A stretch of DNA of 64,000 nucleotides. Origin: Streptantibioticus cattleyicolor NRRL 8057 = DSM 46488. GTDB lineage: Bacteria > Actinomycetota > Actinomycetes > Streptomycetales > Streptomycetaceae. The DNA is taken from contig NC_017586.1 of NCBI RefSeq assembly GCF_000240165.1, positions 620,001-684,000 on the forward strand, written 5' to 3'. Under the pieces are notes generated by a model. It did not search any database, was not told the origin of the DNA, and was given only the letters and a program-made list of their open reading frames with translations. This document shows, in pieces, positions 16,853-25,615 of the stretch; position 1 is the stretch's first letter, and the number at the start of each line of letters is the position of its first letter. A program made the position numbers and the translations under genes.

Positions 16853-19800
16853 GTGACATCAGACGTCAGCTACCAGTGGCTTCCCTGTGCACTCCTGCGC
16901 GCCACCACAGCACCCGGCACACTGGACCTGCCACGCGACCTCGACCTCGCCAGCGACACAACGGCGGCCCGGGAATGGCTGGCCACGGTTTGGCAACGCC
17001 AAGAGGTTCGCGACACCCTCGCCGTGGCCAGTCCTGCGCTGTGCCGACGCATCAGCGAGGTACTGGCGGGGGAACGCTGCCAGCCGCGGCAGGTGCGCCG
17101 AGCCGCGATCTCCATGGCCAGCTACCTCCTGCGCTGGCAGCAGCGCCCCACACCATTCGGTCTTTTCGCGGGGGTCGCCGCGGTGCGCATCACCGACGCC
17201 GCGAAGGCGGCCTGGCGCGGTACGCACCGCACCGTCGCACGTGCTGACGCGTGTTGGCTCGCCGGCATCATCGAGCGCCTGAACGGCTGTCCCCCGCTTG
17301 TAGACCGTCTGACCGTAGTCGCCAGCAACGCCGGACAGGTCCGCGGAGACCGCTACGTGGTACCGGGCCTGCCGGGCGAGCAGCCGCAAGAGCTGGCCCC
17401 CGTCGAGGTCTCGGTGCGTCACACCCGGCCGGTGGCTGCCGCACTCGACGCCGCACGGATGCCCATCCGGTACGGGGAGTTGCGCGCGCTGCTGGCACAG
17501 CAGTTCCCCGCCGCGCCCGTCGGCCGGATCGACGCGATGCTGGGCGGCCTGGTCGCGCGGGACATCCTGATCTCCAGCCTACGGGCCCCGATGACCCGGC
17601 TGGACGCCCTCGGGCACGTATGTGATCTGCTCGAAGCGGCCGAGGCCCACACCATCCCTGACATCACCGACCTCGTCACCGAGTTGTACGCCCTACGGCA
17701 CGAACTCTCCCGCTCGGTCGTGATCGACGCGAGGCCCGCGCGGTCGGACCTGGCCGACCGGATGCAGGCACTCAGCGACGTGGCCTCCGTGCCGCTGGTG
17801 ATCGACACCGGCTTGGACTGTGACGTCGAGATACCCGAGCACGTGGCCGTGGAGGCCCAGGAAGCCGTCAACGTCCTGCACCGCGTCTCCGCCCACCCAT
17901 CCGGCTCTCCGGCGTGGCGGGACTACCACGCCCGGTACCGCACGCGGTACGGCCCGGACGCGGTCGTGCCCGTACTGGACCTGGTGGCCGACAGCGGGCT
18001 GGGCCTGCCGGCCGGATACCTGGGCTCCGCCTACAAGACCGCGGCCCGGCAGATGACCGAGCGCGACGAGAAACTCCTGGCGCTGGTCCAGCAGACCATC
18101 CTCGACGGCGCGCCCGAGATCATCCTGACCGAGTCCCTGATCACTGAGCTGTCCGACGCCGACACGCCAACCAGGTGCGCACCCTACGCCGAGGTGGCGG
18201 TCGAGGTTCACGCCGCCTCGCCGGAGGACCTGGCGCGCGGAGCGTTCCGGCTGCTGGTCACCGGCACCCCGAGACCCGCCAGCAGCATGGCCGGACGCTT
18301 CGCCCACCTGCTGCCCGCCCAGACCCGAGCCCAGCTGGCCGACGCCTACCGGGCCGCAGCACCCGGAGCCCTGGCGGCGCAGCTGTCGTTCGTACCGCGC
18401 AAGCGGCGCAACGAGAACGTCGCCCGCACCGAGCGGCTGCTCCCGCAGGTGATCTCCCTGTCCGAACACCCCATGCCCGACCAGAGCGTAATCCCCCTGT
18501 CGGACCTCGCCGTCACCGCGGACACCCGCCACCTGTTCCTGGTGCGGCTCTCCACCGGCATGCGCATCGAGCCGCGAGTCGCGCACGCTCTGGAAGCCGG
18601 CGTGCACACCCCGCCGCTCGCCCGGTTCCTCGGCGAGATCAGCACCGCCCGGTGCGCGGTGTACAGGTACTTCGACTTCGGAGCCGCCGCCCGTCTGCCC
18701 TACCTTCCCCGGGTGCGCCACAAACGCACCATCCTGGCGCCCGCAAGGTGGCTGCTGACCGGACCTGACCTGCCGGGACCCGGTGCCCCGGGGCACGCCT
18801 GGGACGCCGCCTTCGAGGCGTGGCGGACCAGGCGGCGCGTACCCGACCTGGTCACCCTGGCCGAACACGACCAGCGATTACGCATGGACCTGACCCACCC
18901 GGTGCACCGCCTCGTGCTGCGAACCCGCCTGAACGCCACCGGCCACCTCGAACTGCGCGAAGCCGCCACCGCGCGCGACCTCGCCTGGCTCGGCCGCGCC
19001 CACGAACTCCTCCTCCCCCTGGCCCTGGCCAACCCCACGCCCGCCCGCATCCCGGAACGCACCCTGGTGCCCACGGTCACTGCCGACGCCGGACACCTGC
19101 CCGGGCACTCCACCGTCCTGGCCGCCCACCTACACGCGCACCCGGACCGCTACGACGAAATCCTCACCGGCCACCTGCCCAGCCTCATCGACAGCCTCCA
19201 GGGCACACCGCTGTGGTGGTTCAACCGGCAGCGCACCACACCCCGACCGGACGCCGACCAGCACCTCGCCTTGTACCTGCGGCTGCCGGAACCGGACGAC
19301 TACAGCCGCACCGCTGAACAACTCCACGCCTGGACACGGCAACTGCGCCGGCAACGGCTGGTCGCCCAGCTCACGCTCGCCACCTACCAGCCCCCGACAG
19401 GACAGTACGGCCACGGCCCGGCGCTGGAAGCCGCGTACGAGGTGTTCGCGGCCGACTCCGCCGCGGCCCTCGCCCAGATCCGCATGACGACCCGGGGCGG
19501 AACCGACCCCCTGGCCCTCAGCGCGGCCAGCATGGTCGATCTGGCCGCCCGCCTCGCGCCATCCGCCGCCGACGGCCTCACCTGGCTCACCGAGCAACTC
19601 CCGCACGAGCCGGGACGGCTGGACCGGTCACTGCGTGAGCAAACGCTCGACATCGCCGACCCCTACGGACGCAGGACAACCCTGCGTGCCCGGCCCTGCG
19701 GTGACGAGGTAGCGGCGGCCTGGCAGGCGCGTGCCGCCACGCTGGCCGCCTACCGAGAGCACCTGGCCGGCCAACGCCAACCCTTCACGGTCCTTCGTCC

Positions 19801-19915
19801 GCTGCTCCGCCTTCACCAAACACGCACGCTCGGCCCCGACCCCACTCTCCGGCGGATCACCGCCCGCCTCGCACGAGCCTGCGCACTGCGCTACACCGCC
19901 GGGACGACCCAATGA
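16853..19915 (+). CDS. lanB: Full-length class I lanthipeptide dehydratase
   Basis: The 1020-residue protein has the lantibiotic dehydratase N-terminal domain (for example SMASYLLRWQQRPTPFGLFAG, residues about 84-104), which glutamylates Ser/Thr using Glu-tRNA. It also has a C-terminal elimination domain (WWFNRQRTTPRPDADQHLAL, then YEVFAADSAAAL) that releases glutamate to give Dha/Dhb. The GTG at 16853 has GGAGG 6 nt upstream; the longer frame overlaps the precursor gene. Leu676 is a TTA codon (18878-18880). It is coupled to the cyclase by an ATGA overlap. Confidence 0.92.
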   Translation: MTSDVSYQWLPCALLRATTAPGTLDLPRDLDLASDTTAAREWLATVWQRQEVRDTLAVASPALCRRISEVLAGERCQPRQVRRAAISMASYLLRWQQRPTPFGLFAGVAAVRITDAAKAAWRGTHRTVARADACWLAGIIERLNGCPPLVDRLTVVASNAGQVRGDRYVVPGLPGEQPQELAPVEVSVRHTRPVAAALDAARMPIRYGELRALLAQQFPAAPVGRIDAMLGGLVARDILISSLRAPMTRLDALGHVCDLLEAAEAHTIPDITDLVTELYALRHELSRSVVIDARPARSDLADRMQALSDVASVPLVIDTGLDCDVEIPEHVAVEAQEAVNVLHRVSAHPSGSPAWRDYHARYRTRYGPDAVVPVLDLVADSGLGLPAGYLGSAYKTAARQMTERDEKLLALVQQTILDGAPEIILTESLITELSDADTPTRCAPYAEVAVEVHAASPEDLARGAFRLLVTGTPRPASSMAGRFAHLLPAQTRAQLADAYRAAAPGALAAQLSFVPRKRRNENVARTERLLPQVISLSEHPMPDQSVIPLSDLAVTADTRHLFLVRLSTGMRIEPRVAHALEAGVHTPPLARFLGEISTARCAVYRYFDFGAAARLPYLPRVRHKRTILAPARWLLTGPDLPGPGAPGHAWDAAFEAWRTRRRVPDLVTLAEHDQRLRMDLTHPVHRLVLRTRLNATGHLELREAATARDLAWLGRAHELLLPLALANPTPARIPERTLVPTVTADAGHLPGHSTVLAAHLHAHPDRYDEILTGHLPSLIDSLQGTPLWWFNRQRTTPRPDADQHLALYLRLPEPDDYSRTAEQLHAWTRQLRRQRLVAQLTLATYQPPTGQYGHGPALEAAYEVFAADSAAALAQIRMTTRGGTDPLALSAASMVDLAARLAPSAADGLTWLTEQLPHEPGRLDRSLREQTLDIADPYGRRTTLRARPCGDEVAAAWQARAATLAAYREHLAGQRQPFTVLRPLLRLHQTRTLGPDPTLRRITARLARACALRYTAGTTQ

Positions 19916-21138
19916 CCACACCCGTGAGCCTGAGCACAGCCGAACACCTCGCCCGGTACCTGGCGCTCCCCGAACCGGCGAGCCTGGATAAGCCCGGAGA
20001 GGCGCAGTCCCTCGCCCGAGGCCCGGCGGGCATCGCTCTGCTCCACATCGAACGCGCCCACACCGGCGACGGCACCTGGCAACAGGCGCACGCCTGGATC
20101 ACCCGTGCGGTAGCCGGACCGATCAGCGCCGCCGAGAACACCGGCCTGTACCTCGGCGCGCCAGCCGTCGCCTACATGCTGCACACCGCCGCCATCGGCT
20201 CCACCACCCGCTACCGCGGCGCACTTCAGGACGTCGACAAGCACGTCACCGCCGCCGCCCACCAGCACACCGATGCGGCCATGGCCCGTCTGGGCGGCGG
20301 TCAACTCCCCACTTTCCGCGAGTACGACATCTTCTCGGGTCTGACGGGGACCGGCGCGCTGATCTTGCACCGTGCCCCGGGAAGCAGCGCCCTGGGACGC
20401 ATCCTGGACTACCTCGTCGCGCTCATCAGACCGGTGACCATCGACGGCCAGGAGCTGCCCGGCTGGTGGGCCTGCCACGACCCACGCTTGCGCACCTCCG
20501 CCCGCTACCCCGATGGGCACGGCAACTTCGGCGCCGCGCACGGCATCACCGGACCGCTGCTCCTGCTGAGCCAGGCCGCACGGCGCGGGATCACCGTCGA
20601 CGGCCACCACGAGGCCATCGGCACTATCCTAGCCTGGCTCGATACCTGGCGGCAGGACGGCGACGCCGGCCCGTGGTGGCCGGAGCACATCACCCTGGGC
20701 GAACTGCGCACCGGCCGCGCCCGGCAGGCCGGACCGGCGCGGCCGAGCTGGTGCTACGGCACCCCAGGTATCGCCCGCGCCGGGCAGCTCGCCGCGTTCG
20801 CCACCGGCGACCGGCGCCGCCAGCAGCTCTACGAGGACGCGCTCCACCAGTGCCTCGCCGACCCGGTACAGATGGGCCGCCTCACCGACGCCGGCCTGTG
20901 CCACGGATGGGCGGGCGTCTACCAGACCGTATGGCGCGCAGCCCGCGACGCCACCACCCCCGCACTCGCCACCCACCTGCCGCGCCTGGCCGAAGCCCTC
21001 GTCGAACACGCCGGATCCGGCGGCGAAGACGAGCCAGGTTTCCTCAACGGCGCCGCAGGAACCGCTCTCGCGCTGACCACCGCCGCGCGTGACGCCGCAC
21101 CGATCTCCGGATGGGACGCATGCCTGCTGATCAACTGA
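19912..21138 (+). CDS. lanC: LanC-like lanthionine cyclase
   Basis: The LanC landmarks are present: GAAHGITGPLLLL (catalytic His), the zinc Cys in SWCYGTPGIA, and the Cys-His pair in CHGWAG. It catalyses Michael addition of Cys thiols to Dha/Dhb to form lanthionine and methyllanthionine rings. At 408 residues it has the usual family size. It starts inside the dehydratase stop and its end overlaps the next gene by 28 nt. Confidence 0.93.
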   Translation: MTTPVSLSTAEHLARYLALPEPASLDKPGEAQSLARGPAGIALLHIERAHTGDGTWQQAHAWITRAVAGPISAAENTGLYLGAPAVAYMLHTAAIGSTTRYRGALQDVDKHVTAAAHQHTDAAMARLGGGQLPTFREYDIFSGLTGTGALILHRAPGSSALGRILDYLVALIRPVTIDGQELPGWWACHDPRLRTSARYPDGHGNFGAAHGITGPLLLLSQAARRGITVDGHHEAIGTILAWLDTWRQDGDAGPWWPEHITLGELRTGRARQAGPARPSWCYGTPGIARAGQLAAFATGDRRRQQLYEDALHQCLADPVQMGRLTDAGLCHGWAGVYQTVWRAARDATTPALATHLPRLAEALVEHAGSGGEDEPGFLNGAAGTALALTTAARDAAPISGWDACLLIN

Positions 21139-23168
21139 GCCCCGCCGGCACCCCTGCCGCCGGTCCCGACGCCGTACCGCAGGACGGTGACTGGTGGCAG
21201 CTGTACCTCCACTTCACCGACTGGGCCGAAGCCGAGAACGTCGCGGCCAGCCACCTCGCGCCGCTCCTGCACCAGGCCGAGGCGGACAACACCGTGACCG
21301 GCTGGTGGTACATCCGCAAACACCCCTGCTGGCGGGTGCGCGTGCGCATCCGCGCCCAGGAGCACAGCGTCAAAGCCCGCGTGTCTGCGGTCCTGGACGG
21401 CCTCACCGCCGCAGGACACCTGGACCGCTGGTGGACCGGCATCTACGAACCCGAAACCGCCGCGTTCGGCAACACCATCGGCATGAGCCTGGCCCACGCC
21501 CTGTTCCACGCGGACAGTCGCGCCATCCTCGACCTCCACCACCGCGGCGAGACCGCGCTCGGCCGACGCGAGCTGTCCATCCTGCTGTGCACCACCATGA
21601 TGCGCGCCGCCGCCCTGGAGTGGTACGAGCAAGGCGACGTGTGGCACCACGTCGCCCAGGAACGCCCGCTTCCCGCCGACGTACCGCCCGACCGGCTCCA
21701 GGCACTCACCGCTGACCTGCGGCAGATCATGGCCGCCGACACCGCCCCGGATGGCCCGCTGCTCGGGCCCGACGGCCCTGTGGCGTTCGCCGCCGACTGG
21801 GCGGACGCCTTCCGCCGGACCGGCCGGGACCTGGCAGCAACCGCTCGCAACGGATCCCTTGACCGCGGCTTGCGTCAGGTCCTCGCCTACCACGTGATCT
21901 TCCACTGGAACCGCCTCGGACTCCCGGCACGCACCCAGAGCATCCTCTCGTGGGCCGCCCGCGCATACATCCTCGGCCCTGCCGCCCAGCCCGCACGCTC
22001 CGCCATCCCCCACCAAACCCGGCCCCAAAGCCCGGCACCGACCTCCGCAGACCGCATCGCACGCCGGTTCCCGCTGGTCTACCGCCCCCACCTCACCTGC
22101 CCCGACCTGCCAACCCGGGTCGCCCAGGTCCGCCGGCACGCGGACGCCGGCCAGCACCAGCCGGACCCCGAAGCCGCGATCGACCGCGCCTGCGCGGCCT
22201 GGAACCTCGCTGCGCTGATCGCTGCGGACTGCGGCATGCCCGGCCTGGCCGCAGACCTGTGCACGCGGCAGTTCCGCGTCTTCCACGCCGCGTGGCCGGT
22301 GGCCGGCCGCACGGCCATCGCCTCACTCCAGCCACTTGCCAACCTCGCCCGCCTCACCCACCGGGCCGGCGACCCCGAAGGCGCCTTCCAGACGCTGCAC
22401 GCTCTCGACCACGCCGTGCACCACGGCGGGAGCACCGTCATCCACGGCATACCGATCTCCTTCGACCGCTTCACCGCCACCGGCACGGACAGGAAAGAGG
22501 TCTCCGCCTGGCTTCGCACGCTCCTCCTGGACGACGGCACACGCTTCCTGGCCGCAGCCGGCCAGTGGACCAGAGCAGCAGCACACGCCGCCATGCACGA
22601 CGACCACGCCGAACGCCTCCACGAAGCCCGGCAGACACAGGTCATCACCCAACTCCAACAGGGGCGAGCCGACTCGGCGCTCGAAACCCTCAAGACCGCG
22701 ACGCGCACCGAACCCTGGGAGCAGGCGGTCGCAGCCTGCCTGCGGACCTACCACGACGCGCTGAACCACCACCTCACCACCGACGGCGCCGCCGCGACCC
22801 TTAACGCAATCCAGCAGGCACACCGGTCCCTCGCACCCAGCGGCATGCTCTTCAGCATCCGGCTCGCCCTCATCGCGGCCGACCTCACCGCCGAACACGC
22901 CCCGCAACAGGCACAGACCTTACGCACCAACCTCATCCAAGCCGCCGCAGACTCCCAAGACGCCTACGCCGCCCGGGAAGTGCTCCACCACCCCAACGTC
23001 AGCAAGCAAGCCGACCCGGCGACCACCCAAGCGCTCAGGACACTCCTCGACAACGCCGGCCTCGAACAAGGACACATGCCTACACCGTTGCTCACCGACC
23101 TGATGGCATCGCTCGACACCGCTGAGCCCGCCCTCACCCGGGCCCTCAGCGCTAGAACAAGCGAGTAG
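21111..23168 (+). CDS. Thiopeptide-type elimination-domain protein with helical C-terminus
   Basis: Residues about 25-300 match the stand-alone LanB-C/thiopeptide-type biosynthesis domain: WWQLYLHFTDWAEAE, WYIRKHPCWRVRVR, then FGNTIGMSLAHALFHADS. The remaining 385 residues are Ala-rich helices of TPR type, perhaps for precursor or partner binding. Because the dehydratase already has its own elimination domain, this copy may be auxiliary or specialised. The start is ATG 21111 or 21120. Leu604 is a TTA codon (22920-22922). Confidence 0.82.
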   Translation: MGRMPADQLSPAGTPAAGPDAVPQDGDWWQLYLHFTDWAEAENVAASHLAPLLHQAEADNTVTGWWYIRKHPCWRVRVRIRAQEHSVKARVSAVLDGLTAAGHLDRWWTGIYEPETAAFGNTIGMSLAHALFHADSRAILDLHHRGETALGRRELSILLCTTMMRAAALEWYEQGDVWHHVAQERPLPADVPPDRLQALTADLRQIMAADTAPDGPLLGPDGPVAFAADWADAFRRTGRDLAATARNGSLDRGLRQVLAYHVIFHWNRLGLPARTQSILSWAARAYILGPAAQPARSAIPHQTRPQSPAPTSADRIARRFPLVYRPHLTCPDLPTRVAQVRRHADAGQHQPDPEAAIDRACAAWNLAALIAADCGMPGLAADLCTRQFRVFHAAWPVAGRTAIASLQPLANLARLTHRAGDPEGAFQTLHALDHAVHHGGSTVIHGIPISFDRFTATGTDRKEVSAWLRTLLLDDGTRFLAAAGQWTRAAAHAAMHDDHAERLHEARQTQVITQLQQGRADSALETLKTATRTEPWEQAVAACLRTYHDALNHHLTTDGAAATLNAIQQAHRSLAPSGMLFSIRLALIAADLTAEHAPQQAQTLRTNLIQAAADSQDAYAAREVLHHPNVSKQADPATTQALRTLLDNAGLEQGHMPTPLLTDLMASLDTAEPALTRALSARTSE

Positions 23169-23204
23169 CAATGAGGTTCGGCACCCGGGCCTGGAACGCG
23201 AAAA

Positions 23205-23230
23205 CCCCTCCCGACTTCGGCCGGACGGGG
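23205..23230 (-). terminator. Convergent terminator hairpin
   Basis: CCCC and GGGG close a stem with two central mismatches around ACTTCGGC. On the minus strand it is followed by TTTT. It ends the small minus-strand gene and probably also stops the lanthipeptide transcript. Confidence 0.6.
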
Positions 23231-23235
23231 CACTG

Positions 23236-23451
23236 TTACAACCGGTTCCGCTTGAGGGACCAGAAGATCACGCCAGCCGACTCGGGCGCCCCTACCGTAG
23301 TGCGGGTGTACTCCAGTACCTCGTGGAAGAGGTCCTGCCGAGTGGTACCGGGCCGCTGGACCGTGATGATCCCTTGTCGCCCCCTGAGTAGCGTTTGGTC
23401 CCCCTGCACCCACATCAGGGTGACCACCCAGTGATACTCGTCATGCTTCAT
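23236..23451 (-). CDS. Small hypothetical protein, 71 aa
   Basis: The ATG has GGGAGG 6 nt upstream. The protein mixes beta-strand-like segments (YHWVVTLMWVQ, QGIITVQRPG) with a short helix (RQDLFHEVLEYTR). It resembles small conserved actinomycete proteins of unknown role. It stands alone between the lanthipeptide cluster and the CRISPR array. Confidence 0.65.
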   Translation of the reverse strand: MKHDEYHWVVTLMWVQGDQTLLRGRQGIITVQRPGTTRQDLFHEVLEYTRTTVGAPESAGVIFWSLKRNRL

Positions 23452-23706
23452 CGCACCTCCCGTGCCTCACCGTAGCGGAGCGCCCCGAGTTGAGAGCCCG
23501 CCTCACTGGCTATGACGGCGTCCGGCAGCTGCGGCGAAGCAGCAACCACGTAGGGCAGTCAGCCCACATCCCAGAGGATGGCCCACCGGTCCTGCTGCCT
23601 CCGAATAGCCCCGCAGCCTTCATGGGCACTACACGGGGATGTCGATCCGATTTCCCAACTGAATGACGCTGGGCGACGCCCAGAGTAGAATCCAAGGTCA
23701 GCAAGT

Positions 23707-23917
23707 GTCGTCCCCGCCAGCGCGGGGGTAGCCCGTGGGGTATGTGTGTCCCACTCCGCCAGGTCGAGTCGTCCCCGCCAGCGCGGGGGTAGCCCGAACC
23801 GAGGGCGGCGCATGCCACCCGTGCGATCGTCGTCCCCGCCAGCGCGGGGGTAGCCCCATCGCCACCCGGCCCCGCACGCACGAGCGCGTGTCGTCCCCGC
23901 GAGCGCGGGGTTAGGTC
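23707..23917 (+). CRISPR. Four-repeat type I-E-like CRISPR array without cas genes
   Basis: Four 28-nt repeats start at 23707, 23768, 23829 and 23890, exactly 61 nt apart, leaving three 33-nt spacers. The repeat begins GTCGTCCCCGCCAGCGCGGG and ends GGTAGCCC; its CCCCGC/GCGGGG dyad is typical of type I-E. The last repeat is degenerate (GCGAGC and a changed end), which places the leader on the left and the oldest spacer on the right. The flank at 23640-23706 is a candidate leader. No cas gene is in the window, so processing would need host Cas proteins. Confidence 0.93.
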
Positions 23918-24022
23918 GCCATGCGTACGCACCCCGAGCCGGTCCCCAGTCGGTCCCACGAACGCAAGATCGCAACCCGGCAAGTCAGGGTTGGCTCGGG
24001 GCACAGCAACACCACCCTGCCC

Positions 24023-24046
24023 GCGTATGTCGTCCTCGACATACGC
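24023..24046 (+). promoter_or_regulatory. PadR-type operator
   Basis: A perfect 10-bp inverted repeat (GCGTATGTCG, TCCT, CGACATACGC) contains ATGT-N8-ACAT, the known PadR-family box. It lies 25 nt upstream of the PadR-like gene, so autorepression is expected. Confidence 0.75.
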
Positions 24047-24070
24047 TCACCCTAGTGCTTAACTGCCGCC

Positions 24071-24388
24071 ATGGCATCGATTCGCCTCACCAGACCGACA
24101 CTTGAAGTACTCCAGGTACTTCTGGCGTCGACCGACGACGACCCGGCCTGGGGCCTGCGCATCTGCGAGGAAGCCGCTCTCGGGTCTGGCACGGTCTACC
24201 CAATCCTCGACCGGCTGACAGAACGTGGCTGGATCGCCAGCCAAGAGGAAGTCGTCCCCCACCCCGGGCGCCCAGCCCGCCGCTTCTACACGTTGACGGG
24301 GACTGGCCGGAAACTGGCCGAAGAAGCAGTCCGAAGCCGTCTGGGTCAGCGCGGTACGCCGTCCCCCGCCTTGGGGGCAGACGCATAA
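24071..24388 (+). CDS. PadR-like winged-helix regulator
   Basis: Most of the 105 residues form one winged-helix domain: TLEVLQVLLAST, then AALGSGTVYPILDRLTERGWI, then a wing ending RRFYTLTGTGRKLAEEA. This order is that of PadR regulators, without the long C-terminal dimer helix of subfamily 1. The upstream ATGT-N8-ACAT box supports the call. The stop overlaps the next start (TAATG), so it probably controls itself and the partner gene. Confidence 0.82.
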   Translation: MASIRLTRPTLEVLQVLLASTDDDPAWGLRICEEAALGSGTVYPILDRLTERGWIASQEEVVPHPGRPARRFYTLTGTGRKLAEEAVRSRLGQRGTPSPALGADA

Positions 24389-25203
24389 TGGGACTGCGGA
24401 AGAAGGCGGAATTCCATAGCTCACCAGACCCAACCACCCCCCTGACCATCAATGTCTCGGTCGAGCCTCACGACACCGAATCTTTGCGGATTACCATGAG
24501 GGGCACAGTGGCCCGCATGGCCCGCGCCTTACCACCGGACGACTTCGTAGTCCTACTCTCAATGATGGCAGAATTTCGCCATCCGAATTGCACGATGCCC
24601 CTAAGCGGGATAGTCACAATCGTCCGCGCAATAGAAAATGGGCAAGGTCGCATCGAAGCACAGATTTGTGTCGCTGGCCTTTCAGCCGAAGTCACGAGAC
24701 TTGTGCGCTACCCCGAAAATCCCCTGCATGGCCGCGATTCCCTCCACAGCGGTGTGCCGCGCCCGACCATGTGTGCCGCCTCACTAGCTGCCCGTCTGGC
24801 AGGTTCCGGGCGGCCGAACCTCAGCGAAGAGTGGGCAGCGATCCTCGCTGGCGAACCGGAGAAGGGCGTGGTTCTCTCTACCCGCCGTCAATGGACGTAT
24901 GTCTGCGGGTTCCTCTGGGCGGCGCTTCGTATGCGCCTACACGATGTCCTTCAGCCAGCATGGGCACCGGTTGATTGGATACTGGCTACGCAGAGCCGAT
25001 CACACGGGTTCGTATGCAGCGGCGTAGGAGCACTCGCCATCTACATCGACTGGCACGACGGGCTACATTCCTTGTTGACCGATGGCTGGGAATGGTGTGG
25101 CGCGTGTGGCACGTCGCTCGCCCTCTTGGTCCGCTGGTTGCGTCGAACGCGAGGCATCGAATTGGCCACCGCCGCACAACACAATGACCCGGAGGCCCGA
25201 TAA
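24388..25203 (+). CDS. Hypothetical protein co-transcribed with the PadR-like regulator
   Basis: The 271-residue product starts at an ATG overlapping the upstream stop. No domain was recognised. Several weak hydrophobic stretches occur (WTYVCGFLWAALRMRL, SGVGALAIYI), and the C-terminal part has CGACGTSLALLVRWL. Third positions are less G/C-rich than in neighbouring genes, which hints at later acquisition. PadR partners are often effectors or transporters, but neither is evident. Confidence 0.6.
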   Translation: MGLRKKAEFHSSPDPTTPLTINVSVEPHDTESLRITMRGTVARMARALPPDDFVVLLSMMAEFRHPNCTMPLSGIVTIVRAIENGQGRIEAQICVAGLSAEVTRLVRYPENPLHGRDSLHSGVPRPTMCAASLAARLAGSGRPNLSEEWAAILAGEPEKGVVLSTRRQWTYVCGFLWAALRMRLHDVLQPAWAPVDWILATQSRSHGFVCSGVGALAIYIDWHDGLHSLLTDGWEWCGACGTSLALLVRWLRRTRGIELATAAQHNDPEAR

Positions 25204-25303
25204 GGTTCACCCGGCCGTTCTCCGTCATTCCGGTCCGCCGCCCGCGCGGGTCGGCCGGGAAGGGCCGACCTTCCGTCTCAGCTCAACGTCTAAACTCGAT
25301 CGC

Positions 25304-25615
25304 GTGAACAGCGCCACGCCACGCGAGCCTGATATCGCGCCGCCGTGGCGGCCGGAGATGGGTCCGGAGCCACGCGTGCGGACTTGGCCGCCCGGGCGCC
25401 GGCCAGCCATGCGGGTCTACGCCGAGGGTGCATGGCGACGGGCCTGGGTACTCCAGCGGCAGGACTGGCCGGACGGCCGCACGGCCTACATGCTCGATGT
25501 GCTGTTGCCGTCCCGGCCGCCCATCCCGGGCGACCCCCATAGCCAGGACTACTTCGTGCGCACCTACTGGTGGGGCACCGGGTCCATGACCCCCGTCAAG
25601 CGGTCGTCGTCGTGA
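25304..25615 (+). CDS. Hypothetical protein, 103 aa
   Basis: I chose the GTG at 25304; the longer frame overlaps the upstream gene. The C-terminal two thirds read as a small beta-rich fold (MRVYAEGAWRRAWVLQRQDW, then YMLDVLLPSRPP). It runs 20 nt into the 3' end of the convergent phosphatase gene. No family was recognised. Confidence 0.55.
   Translation: MNSATPREPDIAPPWRPEMGPEPRVRTWPPGRRPAMRVYAEGAWRRAWVLQRQDWPDGRTAYMLDVLLPSRPPIPGDPHSQDYFVRTYWWGTGSMTPVKRSSS

Noticed and set aside
17693-18868. 391-residue minus-strand Gly/Val-rich frame opposite lanB
   Set aside because: Antisense shadow of the dehydratase, without SD or motif.
20919-22286. 455-residue minus-strand frame opposite lanC and the elimination-domain gene
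   Set aside because: Antisense shadow caused by high GC; it spans two well-supported plus-strand genes.
23796-23889. Spacers 2 and 3 as possible self-targeting spacers
   Set aside because: I found no convincing match to the rest of the window by eye; a database search is needed to say more.
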